The notes: generated by a model not told the origin, from the letters alone. A DNA stretch of 64,000 nt from Acanthacorydalis orientalis (GCA_034766995.1 CM068313.1:21745012-21809011); one strand, 5' to 3'. Counted from the first letter of the stretch, positions 1-16,057 are shown. Numbers and translations are program-made.

Positions 1-645
1 TTACCATACTCTTAAAAATACAAATTCTCTGAGTAACAATGTTTTATACTCTGATTTTTTATTTTGTACTCTTTTTGTATTTTTGATTTTTAAATATCAT
101 TTAACGTTTTATACAATATGTTATGTATCGGTCACCACATTTTTTTGTCTACAGAAAATAATCATTGTAGCAACTACACAATGGTTCATCGGAAATTTGA
201 ATGAATTAATTAATTCAGCTAATTTTCTTCCAGATTATCTGACCCATAGATAAAGACATCTGACCTAACCGATATACATAATGTAAATATGGAGATAATT
301 TCCAGTATAACGAATAGTCAATGAATAGACGAATGAAATTATTACTGCCTGATTCCATTAAACATATTTTAATGGTTCAATATAAATTAAAACAATTTGA
401 TTGCGAAGAATTTTACAAAATTTGTCTTGGAGACCAAAATCTTTTTAAAGATACAACAAGTAGTGAAAAAGATCACACTAAATAAAAAAATATTCTTCTT
501 GTATCAATAATGTTGTTTTACTTTAAAAAATGTTAAAAATGTAATTTTATTTTTTGTATCAAGCACTATTGTACTTTTGTCCTCTTTTCGAGCTCCACTA
601 ACCTGACAAATGTACTTTCAGCTAGATCAAAATATGGTAACTCTA

Positions 646-654
<9 letters not shown>

Positions 655-733
<79 letters not shown>
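655..733. repeat. (TA)n microsatellite
   Basis: An almost uninterrupted TA array of about 80 bp. A second array with a (TG)n lead-in follows at about 815-876. Confidence 0.95.
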
Positions 734-735
<2 letters not shown>

Positions 736-807
736 GTATTATAGTGCATTACAACTATGCTTTCAAAGAAGCTTGTGAACATATATGTATATATGTATAT
801 GTATGCA

Positions 808-878
<71 letters not shown>

Positions 879-1273
879 TTGTAATCATCTGACTTCGTAT
901 AGCCTTTTATGTTCAAAAAAACTGTACTTTTTATCGTAAATCGGCAAGACATGAAGAATACCTTTTTATAAACCATTGATTAAAAATTAGTCCATACATT
1001 TTTAAATAAAAATACATTTACAAATTATCTTAATAACTTATTCAATTTATTCAAGATTCAATGATAAACGGAATTGTTAATTACTTTTTAAATATTTAAA
1101 AAGAAATATTTGAAAGACATGGGTACACCTTTTTTCAATGTTACATTTACATTCATTATTGTGAATCCTAAACGTCATCTAGTTAACTTGTTGTCCTGTA
1201 TTAACAATGAATTAATTTCAAATTTTGTGGGCAAAAATAATCATTATTTTCTTACTCAAAATGAATAGTAAAC

Positions 1274-1378
<105 letters not shown>

Positions 1379-1523
1379 TCAGTCTTTTTAATCGCGAAGT
1401 ATCGCGGAAGTATTATTTTTCATTTGAGAAACGAGTAAATATGAAAATGGCAGAAATAGTAGTTCACAATTATCAAACTACCTAAAAATAATAATCAATA
1501 ATTTTTAAAAATTACTTAATAAT

Positions 1524-1579
<56 letters not shown>

Positions 1580-1854
1580 ATGTATTATAATTTAACCATT
1601 AAAAAAATTTCCATTAAAAAATGAATTTTCAATTTTTATAATGTGAAATAAATGTATACTTTCAATAATGTATAATTATATTTTTTTTAAATTACTTCAT
1701 ATTTTCTAGTTTATTTATTTTAATAGTTGTCATTATTGAATGTAAGTATTATATAGGAATTAAATATAAAAAAAAAATAAAACAAAGGTCATAATCAAAA
1801 TTTAAGACCTTAAAAAGAATAAGTTAGATTTTATACTATTTTAACCATATAAAT

Positions 1855-1900
1855 CGGGCGCTAATGACCTTAGGTGTCGACGCGCCTTTGGGCCCCAAAT
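1855..1900. other. Isolated GC-rich patch
   Basis: About 45 bp with several CpG and GGGCCC-like words inside a region that is otherwise about 85% AT. It may be the remnant of an inserted element. No open frame or RNA fold was recognised. Confidence 0.3.
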
Positions 1901-2049
1901 AATCAATAAATATCCACAGAAAAGTACTAATATATAAAATAGTATCCAATGTTCTGAAACACTAAAAAGATTTCTAGAAATGTAATTGTGAATTTAAATT
2001 AGGTAATGTAAACATACTTATATTTACATATACATATGTTTATATAATA

Positions 2050-2094
<45 letters not shown>

Positions 2095-2100
2095 CACAGT

Positions 2101-2212
2101 TAATTCAGTTTAGACTTCCACATGAAAGTATTAAAGAAATCCCAAAAAATAACGTGTTTTTTTTAATTTTTAAATTTTTTTTAATACTTCATATGGAAGC
2201 CTAAATTAAATT
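2101..2212. repeat. Imperfect inverted repeat, MITE-like
   Basis: Arms 2101-2140 and 2173-2212 are imperfect reverse complements (roughly 85% by eye). They share the core TTAGRCTTCCAYATGAA and are separated by about 32 bp of T-rich loop. The size (about 112 bp) and TA-rich flanks fit a small non-autonomous DNA transposon or its ends. No family is assigned. Confidence 0.5.
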
Positions 2213-2218
2213 ACCTAT

Positions 2219-2275
2219 ATATATATATATATATATATACATATATGATTATATATATATATATATACATATATG

Positions 2276-2328
<53 letters not shown>
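2219..2328. repeat. (TA)n microsatellite with interruptions
   Basis: A TA array containing two copies of an ACATATATGATTATAT interruption. This indicates expansion by duplication of a higher-order unit. Confidence 0.9.
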
Positions 2329-2334
<6 letters not shown>

Positions 2335-2684
2335 CTGAATTTCAAATTATAAAACAAATATGTTAATGAGTTGAAAAAATCAATGTATTATAAATACCTA
2401 CATCTTTACGAATCAAATTTGTCAAGAATTTGAAGAATGCATATGCAATGTTGTAATGAATCATTTCTATTTAGCTATTTATCCATTAAAAATAAAAATA
2501 TACGTTGTAAACTGAACTCTATATAAGAAATTAGGAAGATACAATAAGTTTAGTATATAATCTGAAGTTCAAGTGTAAAATTTCATTCTATTTTTTTGAA
2601 TGAATTAATATGTCACTATTAAACTTTCATGTTTGTTTACCTGTCATGAAGCTTCTGATAACAATTGCATACATACATATATCT

Positions 2685-2686
<2 letters not shown>

Positions 2687-2760
<74 letters not shown>
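2687..2760. repeat. (CA)n(TA)n compound microsatellite
   Basis: A CA run leads straight into a TA run. The open frame across it reads Thr-His then Ile-Tyr and is not a gene. Confidence 0.95.
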
Positions 2761-2764
<4 letters not shown>

Positions 2765-3144
2765 AATATAAAGATAAATTTACTGACAATACAAGACACA
2801 ATGAAATTGATTAATGATAAGATAAAATCAATAACAGGAATATGTATGGACATTTTTGTGCGAATAAAAAGCCAGTTTTTACCTTTATCTAAAATTGTTT
2901 TAATAAAACGTAATACAATGATACAAAGAGACTTTTTTATAACATTGCGATATTCACATCTTTATCTAACGATAACAGATAAAATTTACCAACAAAGAGT
3001 TTTAATCAATTATTCGTTTATATAGTAACATATAAAATAATCAAATTGAGTTTAGAGTGAGATTTGCGAAAATAAAATTTCATGTAAGTTAAATTTACGT
3101 TCCATTAAAAATTATTATAAAAGTGTAATTCACTCTTTATTGCC

Positions 3145-3231
<87 letters not shown>

Positions 3232-3701
3232 TAATTATTGGATAATACAAATTTATGTAAGTATTATATAAATAAGACAAATGATTGAGGGGGTTTGGAT
3301 TTGGTTACAATGTATTTACAAGCAGCAATTTAAAAATAGATTTTTCACTTTATTTTTTGATTAATATTAATATGAAAAAAGATCCATATAACTTAAAACT
3401 ACATATTTGTAACATTTTACTAACGGCTCGAAAAAATTACATGAATTTGTAGATTCAAGTTTCACAATTAGCATTTTATAATTACTATTAAAATATTTAT
3501 TACAAAACAACAAAATATTAGACAACGTTTATTATAAAAAAATATAGAAGTACAATATGTAGCTAAGAAATGATAATCAACTCAAATAGTTAATGGGTCA
3601 TGTAGGGCTAAAATACGAAAGGAAAGTTAATATACTACATTCGATTAAAATTGAACCAACTTAAAACAATCGATTTAAGTTACATACTTACGCACATACA
3701 T

Positions 3702-3913
<212 letters not shown>

Positions 3914-3990
3914 CGCATTTGAAACCGTTATTTAATAAATAACGGATAGTTAATAATTGTACAAAAAAATAAATTGACCATTTTTATTAG

Positions 3991-4058
<68 letters not shown>

Positions 4059-4324
4059 TTCATAATACTATAATTTATCACATATACATTTCTCATTTGT
4101 TTTTATCAAATACATTTTCCAATATCAAATTAAAATATTTTCTTAAATTTGGCACCTTTACATTAAAAACGATACTTTACATATTAGCTTTAAGTTCATT
4201 TTTAATTAATTTAAAACAAAGATAAAGCGCATGTCATTGATGATATTTTTGGAATATTGTACTAGACACAAAATATTTATAATCAACAATTTACACAATA
4301 ATTTTGGAATATTTTATACATCTG

Positions 4325-4355
<31 letters not shown>

Positions 4356-4627
4356 GGGCTAGTATTTTTTTAACGTATCATAATATTAATTTTACAATGA
4401 ACTAGAATTAGGTCACAAATTTTTAAAATGATGATTTTTTAAAATCGATTTTACTAAGCTGGCGAATACTATGGTGTATAATGTTTTTTCCGCATCTACT
4501 AATTTAATAGTCTTTTAATAAAATTAATCAATGTTTTTCATTATCAAAAAATGTACTTTAGATTATACGCATTGAATCGAAAGATTGATTTCAATCTACG
4601 TCAGTTGATATCTGTTTAACAGGTAAA

Positions 4628-4915
4628 ATGGACAATGAATTGCATTCCGGTGGATCAAATTTAAACGACTTACAAGATAATACAATCTTTCTAAACAATA
4701 ATTTACAAGAGGAAGAACCTAATTCAATAGATCTTAGAAATACAGCAGAAACGGGTAGCACGCTAAAGGTACACAAAAAAAATAGTAAACAATTTCTAGA
4801 TATACCAGTGATACTTTGACAACAATTAAAAATTTCATACAATAGTGATGTATATTATTTATTTTGCATAAATCGCACATACAAATAAACATAATATACT
4901 CAGAAACTCAATACG

Positions 4916-4986
<71 letters not shown>

Positions 4987-5163
4987 ACACTTATCTATTA
5001 TAATTAGATAAAAAATATTTTTTCTATAGATTTTAAATAAATTTATATGAGAAATACAGGTAAAAATATTACCATGATCATGTGAAGACAAAAAAGTATT
5101 TAATTTATAAATAATTTAAAATAAAATCAAATAAAAATTTAGGTACTAAAATACACACACACG

Positions 5164-5224
<61 letters not shown>

Positions 5225-5543
5225 ATAAATTAATTATGTACCGCACCGAGATAATGAGAGAGCATAAAAAATCATTATGTTAGAAATTGTAACACTAACA
5301 TAATTTTTAAGATAAATAGTTATTTTATAACAAATTAATTGATTAAATGAGTGAATCTTATTACAATTAATAATTATCCTATTTTTAAATATGGATTAAA
5401 TTATTTAATTATCTAAATTACTTGCACCATAATTTTAATTTGTTAAGTTTATGTTGTGTTTTTTTAAATTTTCTAATTAATTAATATTTATTATAAACAT
5501 ACATGTATTCGCCTTTAAATAATTTAATCCATAATATATTTTT

Positions 5544-5581
<38 letters not shown>

Positions 5582-5745
5582 TTCCATAGGATGACAAAGA
5601 AATGGAAAATATTGTAAGTTCAAATGAAGAATTAACAAATAAAAGACCGTTATGTTTAATTTTAAATAAAAAACAAATTGAACAATCCACAGTTACTACT
5701 GATTCATCGCCAATTTGTGTTAATGAGAAAACAAGGTAAGTGAAT

Positions 5746-5820
<75 letters not shown>

Positions 5821-7672
5821 CTATATAAAATAATTTAAATTAAACGTTAATATAAACAGCTTCTAATTTTTAATAGTCTATAAATATATATTTTTAATTA
5901 TAAGAAAATATTTCACAGTTTGGAAGAAGTTGAAGTATGTGAAGTAGTTCCAAAAGATTCTGATGAATACAATATGAATCATAAATACCGTGGAAGGTTT
6001 ATCATTTTAAATCAAGAAACATTTAAGGACCATTTGAAACAAGAGTGTGCAGATCGTGTAGGAACATTACATGACGTTGAAAATTTAAAAACTGTAGGAG
6101 AACTATTAGAGTTCAAAATTGAAATACACCATAATTTAAATCTTGGAGAAATAATGAAATTAATGGAAAAAGGTATAAAATGTATTTTGTCTAAAAATCC
6201 TTCGATTTTCATTCATCGAAATCTTAATAAACAAACAACAAATATTTTTATTTACTTTATAGTGAAAAATTAAACAATTTTACTATTTTCAAAATATAAG
6301 TCAATATATATTAAGTCTAGTATTTCATTGTTACATTTTAAATCAAATCTTTTATTTATTTCAAATATTCAGAGAATGAATTTATTTTAGTAAGTACTGA
6401 AGACCACAGCGAAAACGACTGTTTATGGGTTTTTGTTCTCTCTCATGGAAATAAAAATGGTATAGCTGCAGCTGACTACTTTTATCAAGAAGAAATTTTA
6501 TGGACTCCATTTACAGCAAATAAATGTACCACATTAGCCGGAAAACCCAAATTATTTTGTATTCAAGCTTGTAGAGGAGATAAATATGACCCTGGTGTTG
6601 TAGTTAGAAAAATATCAAGAACTCATGTTGATTCATCACCAATAACAACATACAAAATGCCATCTCACGCAGATTTTCTTATTGCATATAGTTCAGCTAA
6701 AGGTACGTCAATAAAATGTAGAATAACTTTATTCCTTGTTTATTATTTGAAAAAAAAAATACAGTTGTTTCCATTGTTACATATTTAATATTGTTATTCA
6801 TAACTGAGACAAACATGAATTCTTAATTCGTTCTATTATATAGTTGTTTTTCATAAATACATTAATTAAAGTTCGATTAATACCTGAAATCCAAATTAAA
6901 AATAATATTTCATATGACAAAGAAACCGAATTCAAATATTTGTTAACGAAATGTAGATTTACTCATGAAAAAATTATTTCACAAAAATTTTTATTATAAT
7001 AAAATCCAACTATATTTCTACAATTTTACTTAATTGAATTATTAATCTCTATCTGTCCTTTTATTACGTAATTGAAATGTAAACAATTTAAAATATTACA
7101 CATAGATGATTGTATTTTTGTGACTAACGTATGACAAAGAAGTCATTGAACATCCAAATATTAACCTGATCTTGGAAATACCATTAAATTGATCAGGGAT
7201 ACTCCGTGGAATAAAAGAAATAAATATACACATAGTATAATGAAACTTTAATTTTAACGATATATGTATTCTGTAGAATATCGATAACATACATCTACAA
7301 AGACATTAAATATTCCTAACACATGAAAAACATTTTTTTTTAATTTTCTTTTGGGATTTCTAAAATATGAAAAAATCTAAACCCCGTCAACACAAACATT
7401 TTTTTATAGAGGCGAATTTTTTTGTTAGACAAAAAAAATCATGTTTTTTATATTACTATTTTGCATCGATCGCAAAAAAGAATTAACTAAAAAAAGTCGC
7501 TGTCAAGACTACAATGTATATACTTTTTTTAGTTGAATTAAAATAATTAATTAAATGTACATTGTTATTTATAATGTTATAAATTCTAGCTTAATATATA
7601 CATAATTAAAAAAACTATCTCTTTTCAAAAATGTGAGCAAGTTTGGGTTTAACTGATTTGTTTTCAAGATTC

Positions 7673-7759
<87 letters not shown>

Positions 7760-8082
7760 GTATGTGTGTGTGTGTGTGCATGTATATGTATTTAAATATT
7801 CTTTCTTACATTCTAATCAAGAAGTAATATACTTTTATATTTTTAGATTTTGTATCATTTCGTAATCCCGAGAAAGGCACATTCTATGTTCAAGCATTAT
7901 GTGAAGTTATAAAAGAAAATTATAAAACGAAAGATATTATAAAAATGTTAACAATAACATCACGCAAAGTGGCTTTTAATTTTGTGTCAGAAAGTGATGT
8001 ATATGGTTTGAATAATCAAACACAGATTCCATCTTTGATTTCTTTGCTAACAAGAGACGTATATTTTAAACCAAAAAAATAA
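4628..8082 (+). CDS. Effector-type caspase (Dcp-1/drICE/caspase-3-like cysteine protease)
   Basis: Five exons: 4628-4768, 5590-5735, 5919-6172, 6373-6702 and 7847-8082. The joins have GT..AG ends, close in frame and give 368 aa. The p20 domain starts near residue 113 (YNMNHKYRGR). The catalytic dyad is visible as His205 in LSHG and Cys247 in QACRG. The p10 half (about 285-368) includes SFRN and a QIPSLISLLTR tail. Asp267 in THVD is a plausible interdomain processing site. The family cleaves after Asp and executes apoptosis in the cytosol. The N-terminal ~110 residues are acidic and Asn-rich. No CARD or death-effector domain was recognised, yet this is longer than the usual short effector prodomain. 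Two positions normally Trp in effector caspases (SWRN, GSW) are Phe here (residues 295 and 303). Assignment to the effector group is by motif. The exact orthologue (Dcp-1, drICE or Decay type) is not resolved. Confidence 0.9.
4918..4983. repeat. (TA)n microsatellite in caspase intron 1
   Basis: About 66 bp of TA within intron 1. A (CA)n(TA)n array follows at about 5153-5220 in the same intron. Confidence 0.95.
5748..5818. repeat. (CA)n(TA)n microsatellite in caspase intron 2
   Basis: It begins only about 10 bp after the exon 2 donor, so the donor lies in a repeat-flanked setting. Confidence 0.95.
7677..7756. repeat. (TA)n microsatellite in caspase intron 4
   Basis: About 80 bp of TA followed by (TG)n, about 90 bp before the exon 5 acceptor. 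Confidence 0.95.
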
Positions 8083-9859
8083 TTACTGGCATATTTAATA
8101 TTTAAGTTAAATTTATTTCATTCTTTTTGAAAAGTCTGGTTTCTGAATTATTCAAGAAATAAAATTATATATATATATATATATATAATACGTATGAAAT
8201 TTTATACTTTTCTAATTTTTAAAATTGTAGTTAAACAGAAAATCATCACATTGGCATCATTGTAAAACAAACAGAATCAAATAAACAGAAATTAATTTGA
8301 ATTAGCTACAAATTAATTACCTTTTATCCTGTGTATACTTATAATTTTAAAAAAATCTTTTCTTTTTTAAATTTGTAAATATTTTAAATTTATAACTTAT
8401 TTTACATATTTAAAGTTCATTATATTTCAATAATTGTATAATGAATTAATCAACATGAATAAATATATTTCTTAACTTTTCTTTAATGTTTTTTTTTTTT
8501 TTAAAAAAAAAAGAGTATACTAACTGATCAAATAAACACTCAATACAAAAAATACTTTTATTGTCAGAGAAATACTACATAAATAAAGGTAAATGGAAAT
8601 GATTTATAGAAATTATTTATTTAAATTCAAAAGCAAGCGTTTTATAATAAAATATTTATAATTGAAAATTAAATACCTTCTATCTTACTCAATAAAATTA
8701 CAAATTATTATATTTTTTTATGTTTTCAATTGTTCTTTTCAATTTACACTTTTAAGCATACATTCACTTTCTTCAAATAGACAAAATATATCACAGTTCT
8801 ATAAATAATATACAATTATATATTTTTTTTAAATAAAAAACACATGTAATTTGTATATAAAATTATTATTAATACTGATAAATAGCATTAGTTTAAAAAT
8901 ACATATATAATATTTGAATTCATTTAAAAGCTACATTTACCAATAATTAATTTTCTTAATACTTAAAATCCATACTTTTTAATTATTAAGAAAAATACAC
9001 TTAAAAAACAAAACTTTCTCAACATTTAAAGAATGTCTAAAAAGTATTTTTTATAATACAAATAATGCATTATCAATAACAGTTTCAATTTTTCTATTAC
9101 TTATAATTTAAATCTAAAGTTAAACTAAAAGAATAAAACTGCAATTATATCAATATTAAAAACTTTGAAGTATAGAATTTTACCTTAATTCATATGAGTG
9201 TTACTGACTTTTTATAAACATTTTCAAACTAGTAAAGTAATATTATTATTACAAAGTAGACACTTTCACATAATTATTTTCTTAAAAATATTTCATTCAA
9301 TTCAAAAAAATTGACATATTTGCATTTACACATTATAATGGATCTAACACCCTTTAGTTTTCAAGATCAAAAATATGATCTAACATAGGCATCAGTCTTA
9401 TTCATTGTTCCTAATAAATTATAGGTTATCATTAATTTTTGAACTTATATAAATATTTTCATAAAACTTTTTCTTCATATTTTACCAATTACATAAAAAC
9501 ACAATAAAAGTAATTGTAAACAAACATTGCCATTAATATATAAATAAAAAAAAAAACTAGAAAAAAATGTATTCTGTTGAAAATTTTATCTATGCTTTGT
9601 AATTATATTTATATTTACAAAAAATCATTTTTATATTTTTATAATTGTGTAAAAAACAACAAATTATTTTTTTATTTATATGCAATCATAATAGAATACA
9701 AGAATATTCTTTTATATTATTAAAAAAAATATTAATCTTACTGTCACATTAATGAATATTTTACTTTACAATCTCAATGTACAGTTAAACTTCTTTAATA
9801 ATTTTCTAATTTAGCTAATATGCATTCATAAATAATATAGGAACTAAAACTTATACATA

Positions 9860-9906
<47 letters not shown>

Positions 9907-10389
9907 CACCTTTTGAAAATACACAACAAAATATATTAAAATGAACTAAGAGTTCTATGGTTAATTATAACACTTGATATATATATATATTTTAAAAAAA
10001 ATTTTGACTATTAATGACATTATAATTCTGCATCACTGGTATTTTAATTATAAATGTTTTAGAACATTGAAAAAGAAATTATTTGATTGATAAAAATAAA
10101 GCTATAAGTAGACAAATAATACATTTAAAATAAATCGATTATAGCATTAACAATTTGTGGTATTTTCTTCTAAAAATTGTAAATTGTATATCAATTAATA
10201 ATTTGTTTTTTATTGATTTAAACAAACAATTTTAAAAATGTGTAATATATAAATACAAAAACAAATTCACTGGAAATAAATCTCAATTTAAATAATAATT
10301 GGATATGCACTACTTTGGCAAATTAACAATAAAAATGCAGTTTAGAAATGAATTAATAATCTAAATATAGATTATTAAAAAATGATATG

Positions 10390-10425
<36 letters not shown>

Positions 10426-11169
10426 TACACACACACATATATACACACATACACACACACAGTAATCCCAACATATCTACCGCTAATACATTCCAAGACC
10501 TACCATGGATAGTAGTGCACCTATATATGCTGTTTTTTTTGTTTACGTACAAACTTATGATAAAGTTTAATTGATAAATTATGCACAGACATTATCAATA
10601 TTAAATAATAATAAAATACACTGTATATTATTATATTTGTACTCTTTCTCTCTCTCTTGAATGAACGAGATTCAAACATTTTAGCTTAACTCTCAAGTAG
10701 TGATAGAACAATAAAAAGCATGCACATATAGTTAAAATACATTTTTACATTTATTTCTTAAAAAATTGTTTATTTATGAAATTTTTCACTTTATATTACC
10801 AGTCACGGTAAATCGCGGTAACAGAATCCGCATATACGGCAGTCCTACTGTGTGTATGTGAGTGTATACATAAGCTATAACTGCTTTAACTCACCAATAC
10901 ACTGTAAACATACAGTATTTATTTATAGACTTTTGCACATACAACATATGCAACAATTTAACTTTTTACTTTAAAATATAGAATATATAATTATGAAGAC
11001 ATAAGAAAATTTAATACTTGCTAAAAAAAATTTAAGCCTACCTTTTATTTGAATTTTTTCATGGTTTAATATTAAAATTCAATATTAATTTTTGAAACAG
11101 ATCTTTATGTTTGCGTGCACATACAAATTAGAATAAATAGTCATAAACATACACACATATGCACATACA

Positions 11170-11231
<62 letters not shown>

Positions 11232-11701
11232 ACAACTAATACCTAACAATTTATTTTAGAAACCATGTATTCAATATGTAAACAGTACAAAGAAAACAAT
11301 AAAAAATCATTTACTAACTTCTTTGCTAATTACAAACAATAAACATAACAATTTCAAATTACCATAACTTCTCCATAGCAGTAAATGTTAAAACTGGATA
11401 ATAATAGACTACATTTTCTTTATAAAAATCAATATGGGCAAGTTTCAAAATTTGAATTATGATTTTAAATTTATGCATATTTACCTATAGGCATATATAT
11501 ATATATATATACACATATATATATATATTATATATATATATATATATATGTTCTTAATTGAAAGATGTATGCATATCAAGTGCTACAACACATTACATTA
11601 TTTAATGCATTATTTTTTGCAAGTAAAATATAACAAAAAATATTTTGGATAATTAAGATAACTTTTTTTGTATAAAATTAATATTTTTATTTACATAAAA
11701 A
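8083..11701. other. Intergenic / 3' UTR stretch between convergent caspase and FIH genes
   Basis: I see no coding exon. The two flanking genes point toward each other, so both 3' UTRs should fall here. The sequence is simple AT-rich DNA with TA arrays near 9866-9900, 10396-10422, 11174-11230 and 11492-11550. Confidence 0.6.
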
Positions 11702-13012
<1,311 letters not shown>

Positions 13013-13240
13013 ATTTTTAGCATAAACTTTATTCAATTTGAAAGCCTCAGTCACGTATAAACTGTATAATTTTAAGAAAAATATTTCTTTTTAGAAATAT
13101 ACATCATTTATCATCTTTACACCGTTCTTTACACACGTTTATCACCTGAATAAAACAAAGATAACATTTATCTATAGATAAAATATTGTCAATGCATATT
13201 TTTTATACACACGCGTATTCTTCTTCACCTATGCATACAC

Positions 13241-13280
<40 letters not shown>

Positions 13281-13695
13281 CTATATATATATATGCATAC
13301 AAACTACCTAAAGAAACAGCTACAGCCACAGTCTTTTATCTATGACTACAGCGATTGTAAAACTTTTATTTACTATATTGAATTATTTAAAAGAATTAAG
13401 TACATATATAAATTTATATTTTGAAAACCAATAATTACTCTTTTATTAATAAGTATTTACATTGCATAATAAAATCAAATTTTAAACTTGTACGGATATT
13501 CTAATAAATTCTTTATTTAAAAACAAGAATGCAAAATATAAAAATTAATTGAAGGTTATGCTCGTATCAATAAATTTCAGTAATATTAAAAATTCTATTA
13601 AAATGTACATTAACTGAATTGAAGTGTTTAAAAAAATGTTATATTAACGTAATAACTTCAAAAAAGATTTAATTATGAAATTAAAAGTTTAGATC
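13013..13695. promoter_or_regulatory. Bidirectional intergenic promoter region, HIF1AN / PNKP
   Basis: The start codons of two divergent genes are 683 bp apart with no other gene between, so both promoters and 5' UTRs must lie here. The stretch contains a (TA)n array at about 13243-13294. No specific core element or hypoxia-response element was identified with confidence. Confidence 0.5.
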
Positions 13696-13906
13696 ATGGC
13701 AACTACAACTAAATGTTTTCTTTCAAAAGTGGATCAAAACCATTTAATTGAACTTAAAGATAATGAAGAATTTATTATAGGACGCAATTTGAAATCCAAC
13801 ATTACTGATTCATTAGTTTCTAGAGAACACCGTAAGTTCTGTTTGTATATATATATATATATGGATATGTATATATATATATATATATGTATATATACAC
13901 ACACAT

Positions 13907-13942
<36 letters not shown>

Positions 13943-14259
13943 CACACACACACATGCATATACATACATATATGTATAGGTGGCTGTGTGAGTGTTCATT
14001 TGTTGTAATATTGTTCTTATTCAGTATTTATAATAGGGTCATTCTTGATGTATTTTCATACAACAAATTTCAACTGTTAAGCCATTTTCAGATAATACTG
14101 AATTTTCAAATTCGAAAATGTTTATAAATTCAAGATCAAGCTATTGGAATATGACTTAAGAGCTGAAACCTGTTGTATCAAAATACATAAACGGTGACTC
14201 AACTGTGAACATTGAGAACAATATGACTAGTAGGTAGGTATAAATACAAATAATTAGAT

Positions 14260-14318
<59 letters not shown>

Positions 14319-16057
14319 AAAATAATTAAATGTTTCCAAATTGTCTTTGAAGCAATTTCATCATTTTAGTTTCCTGCACTCTTGATTTAAAAAATACACA
14401 ATTGAAAGTACAGTGGTTGGGTACTAACATGTCAGGAATTAATGGATTTGGATTAAGAAAAAAATTCATATATAATGTTACTCATAAAGATAGAATAGAA
14501 GTATTATTTAATAAACTCATTTATGAAGTAATTTTTGATCCTCCTCCTTTACTAATTCAATCTATTGAATCAAAACAAAAAGAAACAAATTCCACTGAGA
14601 ATGTAATTCGAAATATAAAAAATTCTAATGATAAGCAAAAAACAGAGCATAATACTTTAAAAAGACCTGGAGATAAATGTGTTTATAGCCTATTTGAGAA
14701 ACAAAAATGTAATGAATTTGAATGGAAACGATATTATGATGGAAAATTACATGTAATGACACATAAGGAAGCACATGGAAAAAGCAAGGTGAAATTTGTT
14801 GAATCATAATGAAAATATTTTGTATTAACTATATGATCATATTTTAGGTAGCTGCATATGATTTAGATGGTACATTGATTAAAACTCAGTCTGGTTTAAT
14901 TTTTCCTAAAAATTGTAATGACTGGAAAATGGCTTTTACAGAAGTTTCACAAAAATTAAAAAAGTTATATGCAGACGGTTTTAAAATTGTAATTTTTACA
15001 AATCAAAAAGGTATAAGTACTGGAAAAGTAATTTTTAAAGAGTTCAAAAATAAACTTGAACGTATTTCTGCAAAACTGGGTTGTCCAATTCAAACATTAA
15101 TTGCTACTTCTGATGATATATATCGAAAACCTGCTCCGGGAATGTGGAATGAGTTATTAAAACATAATGATGGTATTATAATTGATAAGTCACAATCATT
15201 TTATTGTGGTGACGCAGCTGGGCGTCTAGAAAATTGGATGCCCAAAGCAAAAAAAGATCATTCACTTGCAGATCGATTATTTGCTCTTAACATTGGATTG
15301 AAATTTTACACACCAGAAGAGCATTTTTTAAATCAAGATGCAGTACCTTATAATAAACCTTCTTTTAATCCAAAAGAAATGACTTCAACTTCAATCACAG
15401 ATCCTCCAGGAAAAAAAATAATTTTAGAACACCAGGAAATGTTGATATTAGTAGGTTGCCCAGCATCAGGAAAAAGTTTCTTATGCGAAAAGTATTTTAT
15501 TCCTGCAGGTTATGAGTGGATTAATAGAGACACATTAGGTTCTGCCGCAAATTGTTTGCAAATGACTATCAAAGCTATTAATTCAGGAAAAAGTGTTGTT
15601 ATTGATAACACCAACATAGATTGTGAATCCCGCAAACAATATATTGATGCAGTTAAAAAATACAATATTCATATTCGTTGTGCTGTACTGAATACAAGTA
15701 TTGAGAATGCATTACATAATAATTTATTCCGTCAGTTGATTGATAATAAACATCAAATTATTTCTCCACTTTTATTAAAAACATTTAAGTAAGTAGTAAA
15801 ATATGAGATGGGTATATATATATATATCTTTAACCAAAATTAATAAAAAAAAATAAATGATATCAGTACTTTTCAAAAGTCAAAAAACATATTATATTCC
15901 AACTGAAATGTTAATCTTACTCTTGTTTTTCAGATCAAAATTCAATGAACCATCACTGGATGAAGGATTTATAGATATATTTAAAATTAATTTCATTCCC
16001 TGTTTCAAAGATGATAAATTAAAAGCTTTATATGAAATGTTTCTACTTGAAAAATAA
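13696..16057 (+). CDS. PNKP: Bifunctional polynucleotide phosphatase/kinase (DNA end repair)
   Basis: Four exons: 13696-13831, 14370-14788, 14848-15788 and 15934-16057, giving 539 aa (human PNKP is 521). The protein restores 5'-phosphate and 3'-hydroxyl at DNA breaks for single-strand-break repair and end joining. The order is as in the family: an N-terminal FHA domain (about 1-100; GRN...VSREH) that binds phosphorylated XRCC1/XRCC4-type partners; a HAD phosphatase with DLDGT at 190-194 (Asp190 nucleophile), TNQKG at 236-240 and YCGDAAGR near 304-311; then a P-loop kinase with Walker A GCPASGKS at 388-395. The C-terminal tail ([12 protein letters not shown]...) also matches PNKP. Exon 1 to 2 is joined at the TTTTAG acceptor at 14368-14369, which gives SREHLSCTLDL. 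Intron 1 carries TA/CA arrays. Confidence 0.94.

Noticed and set aside
755..976. Open frames on both strands over TA/CA/TATG arrays (here and at about 2.6, 3.7, 5.0, 7.6, 10.4, 18.2, 20.3, 26.0, 38.3, 39.0, 40.6, 47.1, 51.6 and 62.4 kb)
   Set aside because: They read Tyr-Ile, Thr-His or Met-Tyr repeats because period-2 and period-4 units contain no stops. They have no protein character and are symmetric on both strands.
2219..2328. CRISPR-like or satellite array from regularly spaced ACATATATGATTATAT units
   Set aside because: Only two units, within a TA microsatellite in a eukaryotic context.
13013..13054. FIH start at 13054
   Set aside because: That codon is GTG. The first ATG at 13012 gives MAENKKWDSS, which fits the family N-terminus.
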